Of a stretch of 64,000 nucleotides of DNA, positions 28,346-36,920 are shown piece by piece (positions within the stretch are counted from its first letter, which is position 1; each line of letters begins with the position of its first letter). The DNA lies in contig NC_008319.1 in NCBI RefSeq assembly GCF_000014585.1, positions 1,488,001 through 1,552,000 on the forward strand, read 5' to 3'. The stretch comes from Synechococcus sp. CC9311. Lineage in GTDB: Bacteria; Cyanobacteriota; Cyanobacteriia; PCC-6307; Cyanobiaceae. Under the pieces are notes generated by a model that saw only the letters and a program-made list of their open reading frames with translations, was not told the DNA's origin and searched no databases. The position numbers were made by a program, and so were the translations under genes.

Positions 28346-29514
28346 TCCGGGCCTTGTGGCAGCGGCGCAGAATTCCTTTGGCATCGTTGATGCTGATCCG
28401 CCAGCCCGTCCGTTTAGCGGTTGCTCTGGCAGGCATCAGCTTTGCCGGAATTCTGATGTTCATGCAGCTGGGCTTTCGCGACGGCTTGTTTGACGCCAGC
28501 GTCACCGTGCATCGTCTTTTCGATGCAGACATCGTTTTGATCAGCCCACGCTCCACCAGTTCGGTGAGCATGGCCGGCTTCCCTCGCAGGCGACTCATTC
28601 AAGCCATGGCCTCTCCAGAGGTGGAGGGGATTACGCCCGTCCACTGGAATCTTCTGCTTTGGAGAAATCCCGAAACGCTTGGAACACGCTCGATTCTTGC
28701 GTTGGGATTTGAACCCAGCCATTCCCTCTTTACCGATCCAACCCTGTCCGCAAAAGCCAATCTGCTCACCCAAAAAGGCAGGGTCTTATTTGATGAAAAA
28801 TCGCGAGCAGAATTTGGTCCTGTTGCCAAATGGTTTCGTGAGGGACGCACCGTTGAAAGTGAAATTGCAGGCAAAAGAGTTCGCGTAGCGGGTCTAATTG
28901 GCCTAGGGGCTTCTTTTGGTGCTGATGGCAACTTAATAACGAGCAGCGAAACATTTTTGGATTTAATTCCAAATACCCCCTCGGGAAGTATCGAAGTGGG
29001 CTTAGTTCGCCTCAAACCTGGAAGTGATGCAGACCAGGTAGCGCAACATCTCCAATCTCAGTTACCAGACGATGTCACCGTGCTGACCAAGCAGGGATTC
29101 ATTGATTTCGAGCAAAATTATTGGCGAACAAGCACGTCAATCGGATTCATTTTTACCCTCGGCGCCGCAATGGGTTTTGTGGTGGGATGCGTGATTGTGT
29201 ATCAGGTTCTGTATTCAGATGTCAGCGACCATCTTCCTGAATACGCCACCCTGATGGCGATGGGTTACAAGCTCAATAGCTTGCTGGGAGTTGTGGTCAG
29301 AGAAGGATTGTTGCTTGCTCTGTTTGGCTACCTACCCGCTTATGCCGCCGGACAGGGCTTGTATTTATTGGTGCGTAATGCCACCCAGTTACCAGTGGCG
29401 ATGAACACGGTTCGAGCCGTGAGCGTATTCAGCATGATCTTGATCATGTGCATGCTCTCCGCTGGTCTTGCCATGCGCCGACTCGTTGATGCCGATCCTG
29501 CGGAGATTTTTTAA
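28342..29514 (+). CDS. devC: DevC-like ABC exporter permease
   Basis: 390 residues of the MacB/DevC permease type. An N-terminal membrane helix (LAVALAGISFAGILMFMQLGF) is followed by a large periplasmic domain of about 230 residues, then three C-terminal helices in the FtsX-like domain (FIFTLGAAMGFVVGCVIVYQ onwards). It overlaps devB by four bases and is followed after four bases by the ATPase gene. Confidence 0.92.
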   Translation: MIRALWQRRRIPLASLMLIRQPVRLAVALAGISFAGILMFMQLGFRDGLFDASVTVHRLFDADIVLISPRSTSSVSMAGFPRRRLIQAMASPEVEGITPVHWNLLLWRNPETLGTRSILALGFEPSHSLFTDPTLSAKANLLTQKGRVLFDEKSRAEFGPVAKWFREGRTVESEIAGKRVRVAGLIGLGASFGADGNLITSSETFLDLIPNTPSGSIEVGLVRLKPGSDADQVAQHLQSQLPDDVTVLTKQGFIDFEQNYWRTSTSIGFIFTLGAAMGFVVGCVIVYQVLYSDVSDHLPEYATLMAMGYKLNSLLGVVVREGLLLALFGYLPAYAAGQGLYLLVRNATQLPVAMNTVRAVSVFSMILIMCMLSAGLAMRRLVDADPAEIF

Positions 29515-29518
29515 AGCG

Positions 29519-30211
29519 ATGGGAAAGGGTCCACTCACAGTTGATATCCATGCTCTGAGCCATTGGTACGGCAAAGGCTCCACCTGTAGGCAGGTGCTTC
29601 AAGGTGTGGACTTGCAAATTTCTGCAGGTGAGGTGGTGCTGCTCACCGGTCCTTCCGGCTGCGGCAAAACAACCCTGCTCACCTTGATCGGAGCATTACG
29701 AAAGGTTCAAGAGGGTGATGTTGAAGTATTTGGGGAGCAACTACTTGGAGCCGCTCGAGGACAGCGTCAGAGGTTGCGCCGTCGCATTGGCATGATTTTC
29801 CAGGGCCACAATCTGTTGCGCTGTCTTACCGCCGAACAAAATGTTCAGATGGGCGCTGATCTTTTGCCCAATCTTGGATACAGAGCTCGTCGCGACCAAG
29901 CACGAGAGTGGTTGCGCTCTGTAGGACTTGAAGACGAGTTAGGAAAACTTCCCCATGACCTTTCCGGGGGCCAAAAGCAGAGAGTGGCGATCGCAAGAGC
30001 CCTTGCAGCTAAACCTCAGCTCCTGCTCGCCGATGAACCAACAGCGGCTCTCGACAGCGGCACCGGCCGAGAAGTTGTTGAGTTATTGAAGCGCTTAGCG
30101 CGAGAACAGTCCTGTTCTGTACTGATGGTGACGCATGATCCGCGCATCCTTGATGTGGCAGATCGTCTTGTTCGAATGGAAGATGGACGTCTTTACCAGA
30201 CGATTAGTTAA
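29519..30211 (+). CDS. devA: DevA-like ABC exporter ATPase
   Basis: From ATG 29519 (MGKGPLTVDI), 230 residues. Walker A is GPSGCGKTT, the signature is LSGGQKQR, Walker B is LLLADEPTAALD and the switch His is in MVTHD, as in LolD/MacB-class ATPases. An earlier in-frame ATG would overlap devC. It completes the pcyA-devB-devC-devA operon; a small basic protein gene follows after about 40 bases. Confidence 0.94.
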   Translation: MGKGPLTVDIHALSHWYGKGSTCRQVLQGVDLQISAGEVVLLTGPSGCGKTTLLTLIGALRKVQEGDVEVFGEQLLGAARGQRQRLRRRIGMIFQGHNLLRCLTAEQNVQMGADLLPNLGYRARRDQAREWLRSVGLEDELGKLPHDLSGGQKQRVAIARALAAKPQLLLADEPTAALDSGTGREVVELLKRLAREQSCSVLMVTHDPRILDVADRLVRMEDGRLYQTIS

Positions 30212-30249
30212 GTTGGTCTGAGTTTAAGAGTTGGAATCTTCCAAAACGC

Positions 30250-30405
30250 ATGGCCAAGCGCAGAAACCTCAAGAAGGAAAAGCAGGAGCGCAATCGCGCT
30301 TACGCCCGCAAATTTAAAAAGCGCAAGCTCCGCAATGACGGCCGTGGCGAAGGTGCTGGTAACGGCGTAACCGGTACTGCCAACAACGGTGGTGCTGCGG
30401 ATTGA
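30250..30405 (+). CDS. Small highly basic protein of 51 residues
   Basis: Starts at ATG 30250. The first 30 residues are dominated by Lys and Arg (MAKRRNLKKEKQERNRAYAR and on), followed by a Gly/Asn/Ala-rich tail. Such charge suggests nucleic-acid or ribosome association, which is inference. A strong terminator follows 37 bases after the stop, and the reading frame is well formed. Function unknown. Confidence 0.7.
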   Translation: MAKRRNLKKEKQERNRAYARKFKKRKLRNDGRGEGAGNGVTGTANNGGAAD

Positions 30406-30441
30406 TCGCGTTGGCGTGACTCTGCATCGTTTGCATTAAGG

Positions 30442-30465
30442 AAGGGGGGAGATCCCCCTTTTTTT
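30442..30465 (+). terminator. Intrinsic terminator of the pcyA-dev transcript
   Basis: Stem AAGGGGG (30442-30448) with CCCCCTT (30454-30460), loop GAGAT, then a T-run. It ends transcripts of the small basic gene and possibly the whole pcyA-dev operon, 42 bases before the glycosyltransferase. Confidence 0.85.
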
Positions 30466-30506
30466 GTGGCTTTAGGCTGAAGAACTGTTTTCCCTGTCTC
30501 ACACGG

Positions 30507-31439
30507 ATGTTCATCAGCGTCGTCATCCCCACCTACAACCGACGCTCCATTCTTGAGAAGTGTCTGCAGGCACTGGAACACCAAGATCCCAGCGGAGAAA
30601 TCGAGAACTACGAAGTGGTTGTCGTTGATGACGGCTCCAGTGACGGCACCCCCGATTGGTTGCGTCAAGAGGAAGCTCGATTCCCCCATGTCCGCTTGGT
30701 GGAACAACAACATGGCGGACCTGCCGAAGGCCGTAATCGCGGCGTTGATCATGCCAAAGGAGATGTGATCGTCTTTATCGATAGCGATTTAGTCGTCACA
30801 TCAAGCTTCCTGGCATCCCATGCGCGTGCCCTAAGTCGGCGTTGGAATCAGCAGGGGAATCGTCTCTGTTTCACCTATGGAGCAGTGATCAATACGGCCA
30901 ACTTTGATCAACCAACAGCAGAACGGCACAAACTGCGTGATTTGTCTTGGGCGTATTTCGCAACGGGAAACGTGGCAATCGATCGGGATGTATTGGAGCG
31001 TTCCGGATTATTTGATATTGGTTTCCGCCTGTACGGATGGGAAGACCTGGAGCTCGGAGAGCGGCTCAGGCAAATGGGTGTGGAGCTTGTGAAATGTCCT
31101 GAAGCGGTTGGCTATCACTGGCATCCAGCATTTCACCTGGACCAAATCCCCAACCTGATTCGTGTGGAGCGGGAACGCGCCCGGATGGGATTGGTGTTCT
31201 ATCGAAAACACCCCAGTCTTCGGGTCCGGTTCATCATCCAATTCACGTGGTTACATCGCTTGCTTTGGTCCTTGCTCACGATCGGAGGGCTTCTCAATGA
31301 ACACAGCCTTCGGCCGCTCATGGCTTGGCTGATTCAAAGGGGGCAACCATCCCTGGCTATGGAGTTATTGCGCCTCCCCCTCAACAGAATTGGTGTTGAA
31401 GCGCTGTATCGAGAAGCCCGACAAGCTGGCTTGAACTGA
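30507..31439 (+). CDS. Family 2 glycosyltransferase
   Basis: 310 residues with a GT-A fold: FISVVIPTYNRR at the start, VVVDDGSSDGTPDWL for nucleotide-sugar binding, then VIVFIDSDLVV (DxD-like metal site) and GWEDLELGERLRQMG as acceptor region. The C-terminus is basic with amphipathic helices. Acceptor and donor sugars cannot be told. Six bases separate it from rsmE, so the two are probably cotranscribed. Confidence 0.9.
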   Translation: MFISVVIPTYNRRSILEKCLQALEHQDPSGEIENYEVVVVDDGSSDGTPDWLRQEEARFPHVRLVEQQHGGPAEGRNRGVDHAKGDVIVFIDSDLVVTSSFLASHARALSRRWNQQGNRLCFTYGAVINTANFDQPTAERHKLRDLSWAYFATGNVAIDRDVLERSGLFDIGFRLYGWEDLELGERLRQMGVELVKCPEAVGYHWHPAFHLDQIPNLIRVERERARMGLVFYRKHPSLRVRFIIQFTWLHRLLWSLLTIGGLLNEHSLRPLMAWLIQRGQPSLAMELLRLPLNRIGVEALYREARQAGLN

Positions 31440-31444
31440 ACCGA

Positions 31445-32209
31445 ATGGTGGCGGAGCTGCGTCGGCTACTGATCGAGCCCAAGCGATTGGCCGATCGTGA
31501 TGGCAATGGATGTCTTGTCCTTCGTGATGACGAACGTCATTACCTGCGCCGAGTTTTACGGCTGCGTTCTGGATCGCCTGTGGCAGTTGTGGATGGCCGC
31601 GGCCATCTTTGGGAGGGATCGCTTCAGGAGGAAGGACAGCTCCTGCTCCCCAACAGTTGTGAAACCACAACCCCAGCCAAAACACCTCAGCTGGGCCTTG
31701 CGATTGCGCTGGTGCGACGAGGCATGGATGACGTCATGCGTATGGCTTGTGAATTAGGCGTGGATTGCATCCAGCCCTTGCAAGCAGCGCGAAGCACACC
31801 CCAGGCGGACTACAAACCAGAACGGTGGCAGTTGATCCTCAAGGAAGCGGTCGAGCAATGCGAGCGGCTCTGGATGCCCCGGCTCCTACCGCTGGCATCC
31901 ACGGATGACTGGTGGACGATGCATGGGAACAACGACACTCTGGCGATTGCCACCACACGCTTAGAAGAGCTGACTGCATTGGAGCCCTGGTTGCGGCGCC
32001 AGACCCTAAAGGACAACTGCATCTGGCTTGCTATTGGCCCAGAGGGAGGCTGGGACCCTCTGGAACAAGCCAAGGCTCTGAGCGAAGGATGGGCACCGAT
32101 CAGTCTCAGTGAGGACATTTTGCGCTCTTCCACAGCAGCAATTGCAGGAGTGACAACACTCAGCAATTGGCGTCGGACGACGCTGACCAGTGAGAGAACC
32201 AACTGCTGA
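31445..32209 (+). CDS. rsmE: 16S rRNA (uracil1498-N3)-methyltransferase RsmE
   Basis: 254 residues: an N-terminal PUA-like domain (RLLIEPKRLADRDG; DDERHYLRRVLRLRSGSPV) and a C-terminal SPOUT knot with WLAIGPEGGWDPLE and the closing SLSEDILRSSTAAIAG. It modifies U1498 of 16S rRNA. It converges on the minus-strand gene at 32227, 17 bases away. Confidence 0.93.
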   Translation: MVAELRRLLIEPKRLADRDGNGCLVLRDDERHYLRRVLRLRSGSPVAVVDGRGHLWEGSLQEEGQLLLPNSCETTTPAKTPQLGLAIALVRRGMDDVMRMACELGVDCIQPLQAARSTPQADYKPERWQLILKEAVEQCERLWMPRLLPLASTDDWWTMHGNNDTLAIATTRLEELTALEPWLRRQTLKDNCIWLAIGPEGGWDPLEQAKALSEGWAPISLSEDILRSSTAAIAGVTTLSNWRRTTLTSERTNC

Positions 32210-32226
32210 GAAAAACTGAAATGGCG

Positions 32227-32733
32227 TCAGCTACTGAACAGTTCTGATGCCATGTCGCTGAACCCCTTCAAGTTTCTTCCCGGACGACGACGCTGAAGAC
32301 GCAAAGCACGACCGGGCCGGATCATCTCAGGAGCGAAAGTACTGAGCGTTACGACAGGACGGGCGGCTTCTGCTTCAGCTAGAGCAGCTGCGATAGCTTC
32401 CGCCGTCGTGAGGGAGCCTGTTGCCGCTGCGGGGGCAGCTGGGGCAGAGGCTGTGGGTGCAGAAGTTGCTGGTTTAGTTGCAGTAACTGGCGTCGAAACC
32501 GCTTGAACTGGTTTGGCGGGCTCAACCTTGCTACTCCCATCAACCATTTTGGAGATGGCAGGGATCGGGGCAAGAGAGACCTCTTGATCATCCTCGACAG
32601 GAAGATCTCGCACAGGCGCTATCTGAATGACCTGGTCGGTCGAAGCAGCTTCCTCGAGGTTGAGGAAAAAGCCTTTGCTCTTCAGCACCATGCCAGGTTC
32701 CGGTGGACAACGTGGGCTGATTATCCAATCCAA
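32227..32733 (-). CDS. Protein with Pro/Ala linker and the same C-terminal domain as 19138-19608
   Basis: Up to 168 residues. The N-terminal half is soluble and acidic; a Thr/Pro/Ala-rich linker follows, then LTTAEAIAAALAEAEA, FAPEMIRPGRALRLQRRRPG and LKGFSDMASELF. The order of these elements matches the membrane-anchored protein at 19138. No membrane helix is present here. An internal ATG at 32691 (MVLKSKGFF) is an alternative start. It converges on rsmE; function unknown. Confidence 0.75.
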   Translation of the reverse strand: MDWIISPRCPPEPGMVLKSKGFFLNLEEAASTDQVIQIAPVRDLPVEDDQEVSLAPIPAISKMVDGSSKVEPAKPVQAVSTPVTATKPATSAPTASAPAAPAAATGSLTTAEAIAAALAEAEAARPVVTLSTFAPEMIRPGRALRLQRRRPGRNLKGFSDMASELFSS

Positions 32734-32777
32734 ACAGTCTGAATGGGCTGATGCTTAGAGCAGTGCAACACAGCTCG

Positions 32778-33530
32778 ATGGTTTTGCCTGACCAGAACAT
32801 CACGATGTGGGGGATTGCCCTGCTTCTCAATGGCGTGCTGATTGCCATGGCACAGCGCGTTCCCCTGCTGACAAGCAGGGGCTGGGTGCATGCCGGAATC
32901 CTTGGAACAATCCTCTGGGGCTGCCTGGGCTGGAGAGGCTGGGTTGCAGTTGTGATCTACCTCGTACTGGGATCACTAGTCACGCGCCTTGGTTTTGCAC
33001 AAAAGCAAAAGCAAGGGCTTGCAGAGGCGCGAGGTGGCCGTCGAGGTCCAGCAAACGTTTGGGGATCTGCCTTGACTGGCACGGTGATCGCCCTTGTCAT
33101 TGGAGCAGGTATCGGCTCCCCAACGTTGTTGCTGATTGGATTTGCTGCCAGCTTCGCGGCCAAACTTGCTGACACCTTTGGAAGTGAGATCGGCAAACGC
33201 TGGGGACGAACAACCGTTTTGATCACCAGTCTTCGCAGAGTGCCAGCAGGAACGGAGGGTGCCGTGAGCCTGGAAGGCACCCTGGCAAGTGCCGCTGGCA
33301 GCCTGCTGATGATGCTGGTGATGGCGGGGCTATCGATCTTGACCTCTCCCACGGCGATGATCGTGGTCGCAATTGTGGGTCTGGTCGCCACCCTGCTGGA
33401 AAGCCTGCTGGGAGCTCTGGCTCAGGAGAGGGTGACCTGGCTCACCAATGAGATCGTCAACGGCTTGCAAACCGCCTGGGCCGCCGTCTTAGCGATGCTG
33501 ATTGCGGTTCCTCTTGGTCTTGCTGGCTAA
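32778..33530 (+). CDS. DUF92/TIGR00297 integral membrane protein
   Basis: About 250 residues from ATG 32778 (MVLPDQNITMW). There are several membrane helices, and the family signatures are GWVHAGILGTILWG, RGGRRGPANVWGSALTG and, centrally, AASFAAKLADTFGSEIGKRWG. DUF92 includes plant VTE6, a phytyl-phosphate kinase of tocopherol and phylloquinone synthesis, so a prenol-phosphate kinase role is possible. It converges on, and overlaps by 42 bases, the sigma factor gene. Confidence 0.88.
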   Translation: MVLPDQNITMWGIALLLNGVLIAMAQRVPLLTSRGWVHAGILGTILWGCLGWRGWVAVVIYLVLGSLVTRLGFAQKQKQGLAEARGGRRGPANVWGSALTGTVIALVIGAGIGSPTLLLIGFAASFAAKLADTFGSEIGKRWGRTTVLITSLRRVPAGTEGAVSLEGTLASAAGSLLMMLVMAGLSILTSPTAMIVVAIVGLVATLLESLLGALAQERVTWLTNEIVNGLQTAWAAVLAMLIAVPLGLAG

Positions 33531-34304
33531 TGGGAGGCACTGCTGTAGAGGTCGTGCTGCCTGTCGCAATCGGCTCAGCGACTCTCGAATTGATTGGCGT
33601 AACAGCCCTGCATCAACCTTGTCTCTCAAAGCAAGGTCTTTGATTGAAATGTTGTCGACATAACGAGCAAGGAGCCAACAACACTGTTGAGGCTCGAGGC
33701 TCATCATTGCGTCCTTTAACCAGCGAAGGGTTGGTTCCTCCACCAAAGCAGGCACAGATGAGGGATCCTCGATTTGATTGATCAGAGAGCTTCTCAGCTC
33801 TCCGTCTACCGACTGAATGGAAGGAGCAACATCAAGCGAATCGACATGGCCGAAGGAGTGGGCGATCAGAGCCTCTCGCCAACGTTGAGGGCTCACGTTG
33901 AGGGATGCTGCGAGTCCTAGCTCATCCAGTGGATCCAGGCTCTGTTGCAACCGTTGCGCCTGAAGACGTACACCTCGACTGTGCAAGTCCTTCAAGCGCC
34001 AAGGAATCCTCAGCGCATGTTGTCGATCGCGACGGAAATGCAGGATTTGGCCGTTAACTCTGGCCAACACATAGGTGCTGATACGAAATCCACGTTGAGG
34101 ATCAAAGTTGGCCATTCCATTGATCAAGCCCAAGCAACCTTCTTGCACTAAATCGTCTGGATCTCCTGGGTAGCGAGCCGCCTGATGGATGGCGGCATGG
34201 TGCGCTAAGCCAAGATGTTCAAGCACAGCATCATTGCGCTCAAGAATTGACTTGGGCAACGATCTGCGCTGTTCGCGCCGTCGAAGACTCTGAGTGGAAG
34301 GCAT
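33489..34304 (-). CDS. Alternative sigma-70 family factor
   Basis: 271 residues, shorter than principal sigma factors. Region 2 is clear (YPGDPDDLVQEGCLGLING, then FDPQRGFRISTYVLARVNGQ). A reduced region 3 follows, and region 4 (SLEPQQCCWLLARYVDNIS, then DLALRDKVDAGLLRQSIRE). Region 1 is absent, which fits a group 3-like cyanobacterial sigma. The C-terminus overlaps the convergent DUF92 gene. A nested inverted repeat lies in its leader. Confidence 0.88.
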   Translation of the reverse strand: MPSTQSLRRREQRRSLPKSILERNDAVLEHLGLAHHAAIHQAARYPGDPDDLVQEGCLGLINGMANFDPQRGFRISTYVLARVNGQILHFRRDRQHALRIPWRLKDLHSRGVRLQAQRLQQSLDPLDELGLAASLNVSPQRWREALIAHSFGHVDSLDVAPSIQSVDGELRSSLINQIEDPSSVPALVEEPTLRWLKDAMMSLEPQQCCWLLARYVDNISIKDLALRDKVDAGLLRQSIRESLSRLRQAARPLQQCLPLASKTKRNRNQHR

Positions 34305-34336
34305 GAACTATGGATTATTCGGACCCTTTCAACGTC

Positions 34337-34400
34337 GCTTTCATCTGCCTTTCCACCCTCCTCCTTTCCAATGAAAGGTTCCACTCGAAAGGATGAAAGC
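34337..34400. repeat. Nested inverted repeats upstream of the sigma factor
   Basis: An outer arm of GCTTTCAT (34337-34344) plus CCTTTC (34348-34353) pairs with GAAAGG (34387-34392) plus ATGAAAGC (34393-34400), leaving a 3-base bulge. Inside it is a second hairpin, CCTTTC-CAAT-GAAAGG (34363-34378). It lies 33-96 bases before the sigma start codon and 58 bases before the divergent secreted-protein gene, so it may be an operator or a leader structure. Confidence 0.55.
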
Positions 34401-34457
34401 CAAGTCATCCAAAGAGTGAATACTTGCTATGAGTGGAACGAGGCAACCCCTTAAACC

Positions 34458-34712
34458 ATGATCAAACCACGCAATCGCCACTCAATTGCTTTCGTTTGCA
34501 TGTCTCTTTTAAGCGGCATAGCAATCACACAAGCCATGCCTAGTCACGCCCAATCGATTGAAGAATGGTATGAAAGCCGCCCACCAGCACAACTTTGTGA
34601 GCTTTATCGCTCTGGGGCAATTCGACCAGATCAACTCCCCGGGGGAAGAGACTCAGACCCTTGCGCGAATTTTCCGACCCCGGATCAATACGTCATCAAG
34701 GATGTGAACTGA
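34458..34712 (+). CDS. Small secreted protein, function unknown
   Basis: 84 residues with a signal peptide (hydrophobic core after basic MIKPRNRHS, cleavage near SHAQ). The mature 50 residues have two cysteines (LCELYRSG and DPCANF) and are Pro/Asp-rich. It diverges from the sigma factor. The last 28 bases overlap the convergent GDSL hydrolase gene. Confidence 0.7.
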   Translation: MIKPRNRHSIAFVCMSLLSGIAITQAMPSHAQSIEEWYESRPPAQLCELYRSGAIRPDQLPGGRDSDPCANFPTPDQYVIKDVN

Positions 34713-35368
34713 CGATGGGGCTCCAGACCAGCCCAATTGAGAAGGGGCTTCCACTCCTGAAGTCGTTGATGAATCCAATGATGACCTGTGCTGTTGAGAT
34801 GAATGCCGTCAGGTTCCAACCAGGTCAGCCAATCAGGCTCTGCAGCCATCGCTCGGTGCAGGCTTAAAAACGGAACATCGGCTTCCAGACACGTTTCCTC
34901 CAATTGCGCTTCATGGATAGCCACTGCCTCATTGCTGTACCAAAGGCAGTCAGCGAAAGGCATGACCGCTTCATCAACAACACTCAGACCCATCACCATG
35001 ACTTGGGTGGCTGGCGTCATCGCTGCTAGCAATTGCTCCAGTCCGAAGCGAAATGCTTCAGCACTCAATTGCTGGCGTCCATCAATCCGGCCCACCCGTG
35101 CACTGTCATTGAGTCCCACCGAGAGCAGCAAACCATCGGGCTGCTGGCGCCGGAGCTCACCGCGGCAACCCCATTCTTGTTGCCATCGCTGAGCGATGCG
35201 CTCCAGTCCATCCCCACGCACACCAAGCCCATACACCACCGGGGCTGAGGGCATCGTCATCCATTGACGCCTCAACCGTTCACACCATCCCCCTCCCTCT
35301 GGATCACCCCATCCATACACACCGCTATCACCGATCACGACAAGCTGCCGGGGCGCTGTTGTCATCAC
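34685..35368 (-). CDS. SGNH/GDSL-type hydrolase
   Basis: 227 residues with all SGNH blocks: the nucleophile Ser in VVIGDSGVYGWGD (block I), Gly in block II, Asn in SVGLNDSARVG (block III), and the Asp/His pair in LEPDGIHLNSTGHHW (block V). Such enzymes cleave esters or acyl groups. No signal peptide, so probably cytoplasmic. It lies 22 bases downstream of phnE on the same strand. Confidence 0.88.
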   Translation of the reverse strand: MMTTAPRQLVVIGDSGVYGWGDPEGGGWCERLRRQWMTMPSAPVVYGLGVRGDGLERIAQRWQQEWGCRGELRRQQPDGLLLSVGLNDSARVGRIDGRQQLSAEAFRFGLEQLLAAMTPATQVMVMGLSVVDEAVMPFADCLWYSNEAVAIHEAQLEETCLEADVPFLSLHRAMAAEPDWLTWLEPDGIHLNSTGHHWIHQRLQEWKPLLNWAGLEPHRQFTSLMTY

Positions 35369-35390
35369 TGGCGGTCACGCAATCCAGACG

Positions 35391-36920
35391 TCAGCTTTGC
35401 AGCCAGAGCGAACGGAAGCTGTCACTGAGTGATTCCCCACTGATCGTGAGGGCGCAATAGCAACACAGCACTAAAACCACTGCAGCCCAATGAAAGGAGC
35501 TGAGTGATTCCAGCAGCTGCCAGCCCAAACCACTTCCCCCGATGACTCCCACCACCACTGTTTCGCGGAGAATCACATCGCTGCGGTAGGCCCCATAAGC
35601 CAAATAACTAGGGCTTTGAGGACTGAGCAGGCCGTACAACCAACTCATCCGCTCTGAACTCCCCATCGCTCTGAGGGCTTCTTGACGCTGGCCACTTTGT
35701 TGCTGGAGCCCTTCGAGCAGCAAACGCCCCATCACCCCACTGTTGTGAAGGCCGATCGCCAAAGCACCAATCGCCAGGCTTGGGCGATTACTAAGCAGGA
35801 GGAGGAGCACCATCAATGGCGGTGGGATCCAGCGCATGCAGGCCCAGAACATCGAGCAAAACTGATGCCACCTTGACGAGGGCCAAAGAAGCAAGGCCAG
35901 GGGTGGAAGTCCGATCGCAATCCCCGCAGCCAGCAGGGTTAGAACCAGCGTTTCCAAAATCATGCGTAGCCAAGGAAGTTCAGTGGCGGCGGCACTCAGC
36001 TGGGTCCAAGAAGGAACCGCCATCCCGATCCAGCTGAGTCCAGAAAACTGATCAGGAACGATGAGCCGTAGCCAAAACATGCCAATCACTCCCAAAACGA
36101 TCGTCAAGGCGGCGAACAACAGAATTCGACGCTGACCATGAACCCCGTCTCCAGAACGTCCTCGCCAAACTCTCAAGAGCTGCTCAAGAATCAACATCAC
36201 AGCTGCTAGAACCCACAAGCCTGTCCAAAGCTCGCGGAACTGCAACGACTGAAGGGTGAGCTGCAGTTCGGTGCCAAGCCCCCCCAAACCAAAAACCCCC
36301 AGCAAAGTGGCGCTTCGCAAGGCACATTCGAGCCTGTACCCCCCGTAGCTCATCAAGACCGTGCCCATACCTGGGTTGAGAGCCGTCATCAAGGCCGACA
36401 GCGGATGCACTCCTGCGCTGATCAAGGCGTTGAGGGCACGATGGTCTGCGCTGTCGAGATGATCTCGCCAAATCCTTGCCACGAGGGCGCTGTAAGGAAT
36501 CGCGATAGCAGCGACAGCAACGTAGGGATGAAGACCAAACACCTGAAGCAACAACAGGCCCCAAACCAGCTCATGCAACGCTCTTGGGATGGCAAGTGCC
36601 CCTCGTAGACCTTTCGCTGGCCAGGTGGGAAAAGCCCAGCTTCTCCAGACCACATCCGCGCAAGCGCTGCCTAAAAGCACACCAAACAACAAGCTGAGAC
36701 TCCAGCTCAGAAAAGCAGTGGCCATGGTGACTCCGAGACCATGCCAAACGGCGCGCAAAACATTGGGATCCAAAGATGGATGCAAAGCGCCTGAAAGGCA
36801 TTGCTGCCAAATCGACAGCCCGCCTCCATGCAGCCCTGTCCAAGTCACGATCAAAACGGGCACCAGCGCCAAGGAAGGCAACAGGGTTAGTAGTGGTGCG
36901 GCTGGTCTCGGGCGATTCAT
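35391..36920 (-). CDS. phnE: Phosphonate-type ABC permease, tandem fusion
   Basis: 509 residues, about twice a single PhnE permease. Both halves carry the ABC permease inner-membrane pattern: the first with RALHELVWGLLLL and TVLMSYGGYRLECALR, the second with RWIPPPLMVLLLLL and the EAA-like ILRETVVVGVIGGSGLG. Roughly 12 hydrophobic segments are visible. One gene thus supplies both membrane subunits. It overlaps phnC by four bases. The transported substrate may be phosphonate, phosphite or similar. Confidence 0.9.
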   Translation of the reverse strand: MNRPRPAAPLLTLLPSLALVPVLIVTWTGLHGGGLSIWQQCLSGALHPSLDPNVLRAVWHGLGVTMATAFLSWSLSLLFGVLLGSACADVVWRSWAFPTWPAKGLRGALAIPRALHELVWGLLLLQVFGLHPYVAVAAIAIPYSALVARIWRDHLDSADHRALNALISAGVHPLSALMTALNPGMGTVLMSYGGYRLECALRSATLLGVFGLGGLGTELQLTLQSLQFRELWTGLWVLAAVMLILEQLLRVWRGRSGDGVHGQRRILLFAALTIVLGVIGMFWLRLIVPDQFSGLSWIGMAVPSWTQLSAAATELPWLRMILETLVLTLLAAGIAIGLPPLALLLWPSSRWHQFCSMFWACMRWIPPPLMVLLLLLSNRPSLAIGALAIGLHNSGVMGRLLLEGLQQQSGQRQEALRAMGSSERMSWLYGLLSPQSPSYLAYGAYRSDVILRETVVVGVIGGSGLGWQLLESLSSFHWAAVVLVLCCYCALTISGESLSDSFRSLWLQS

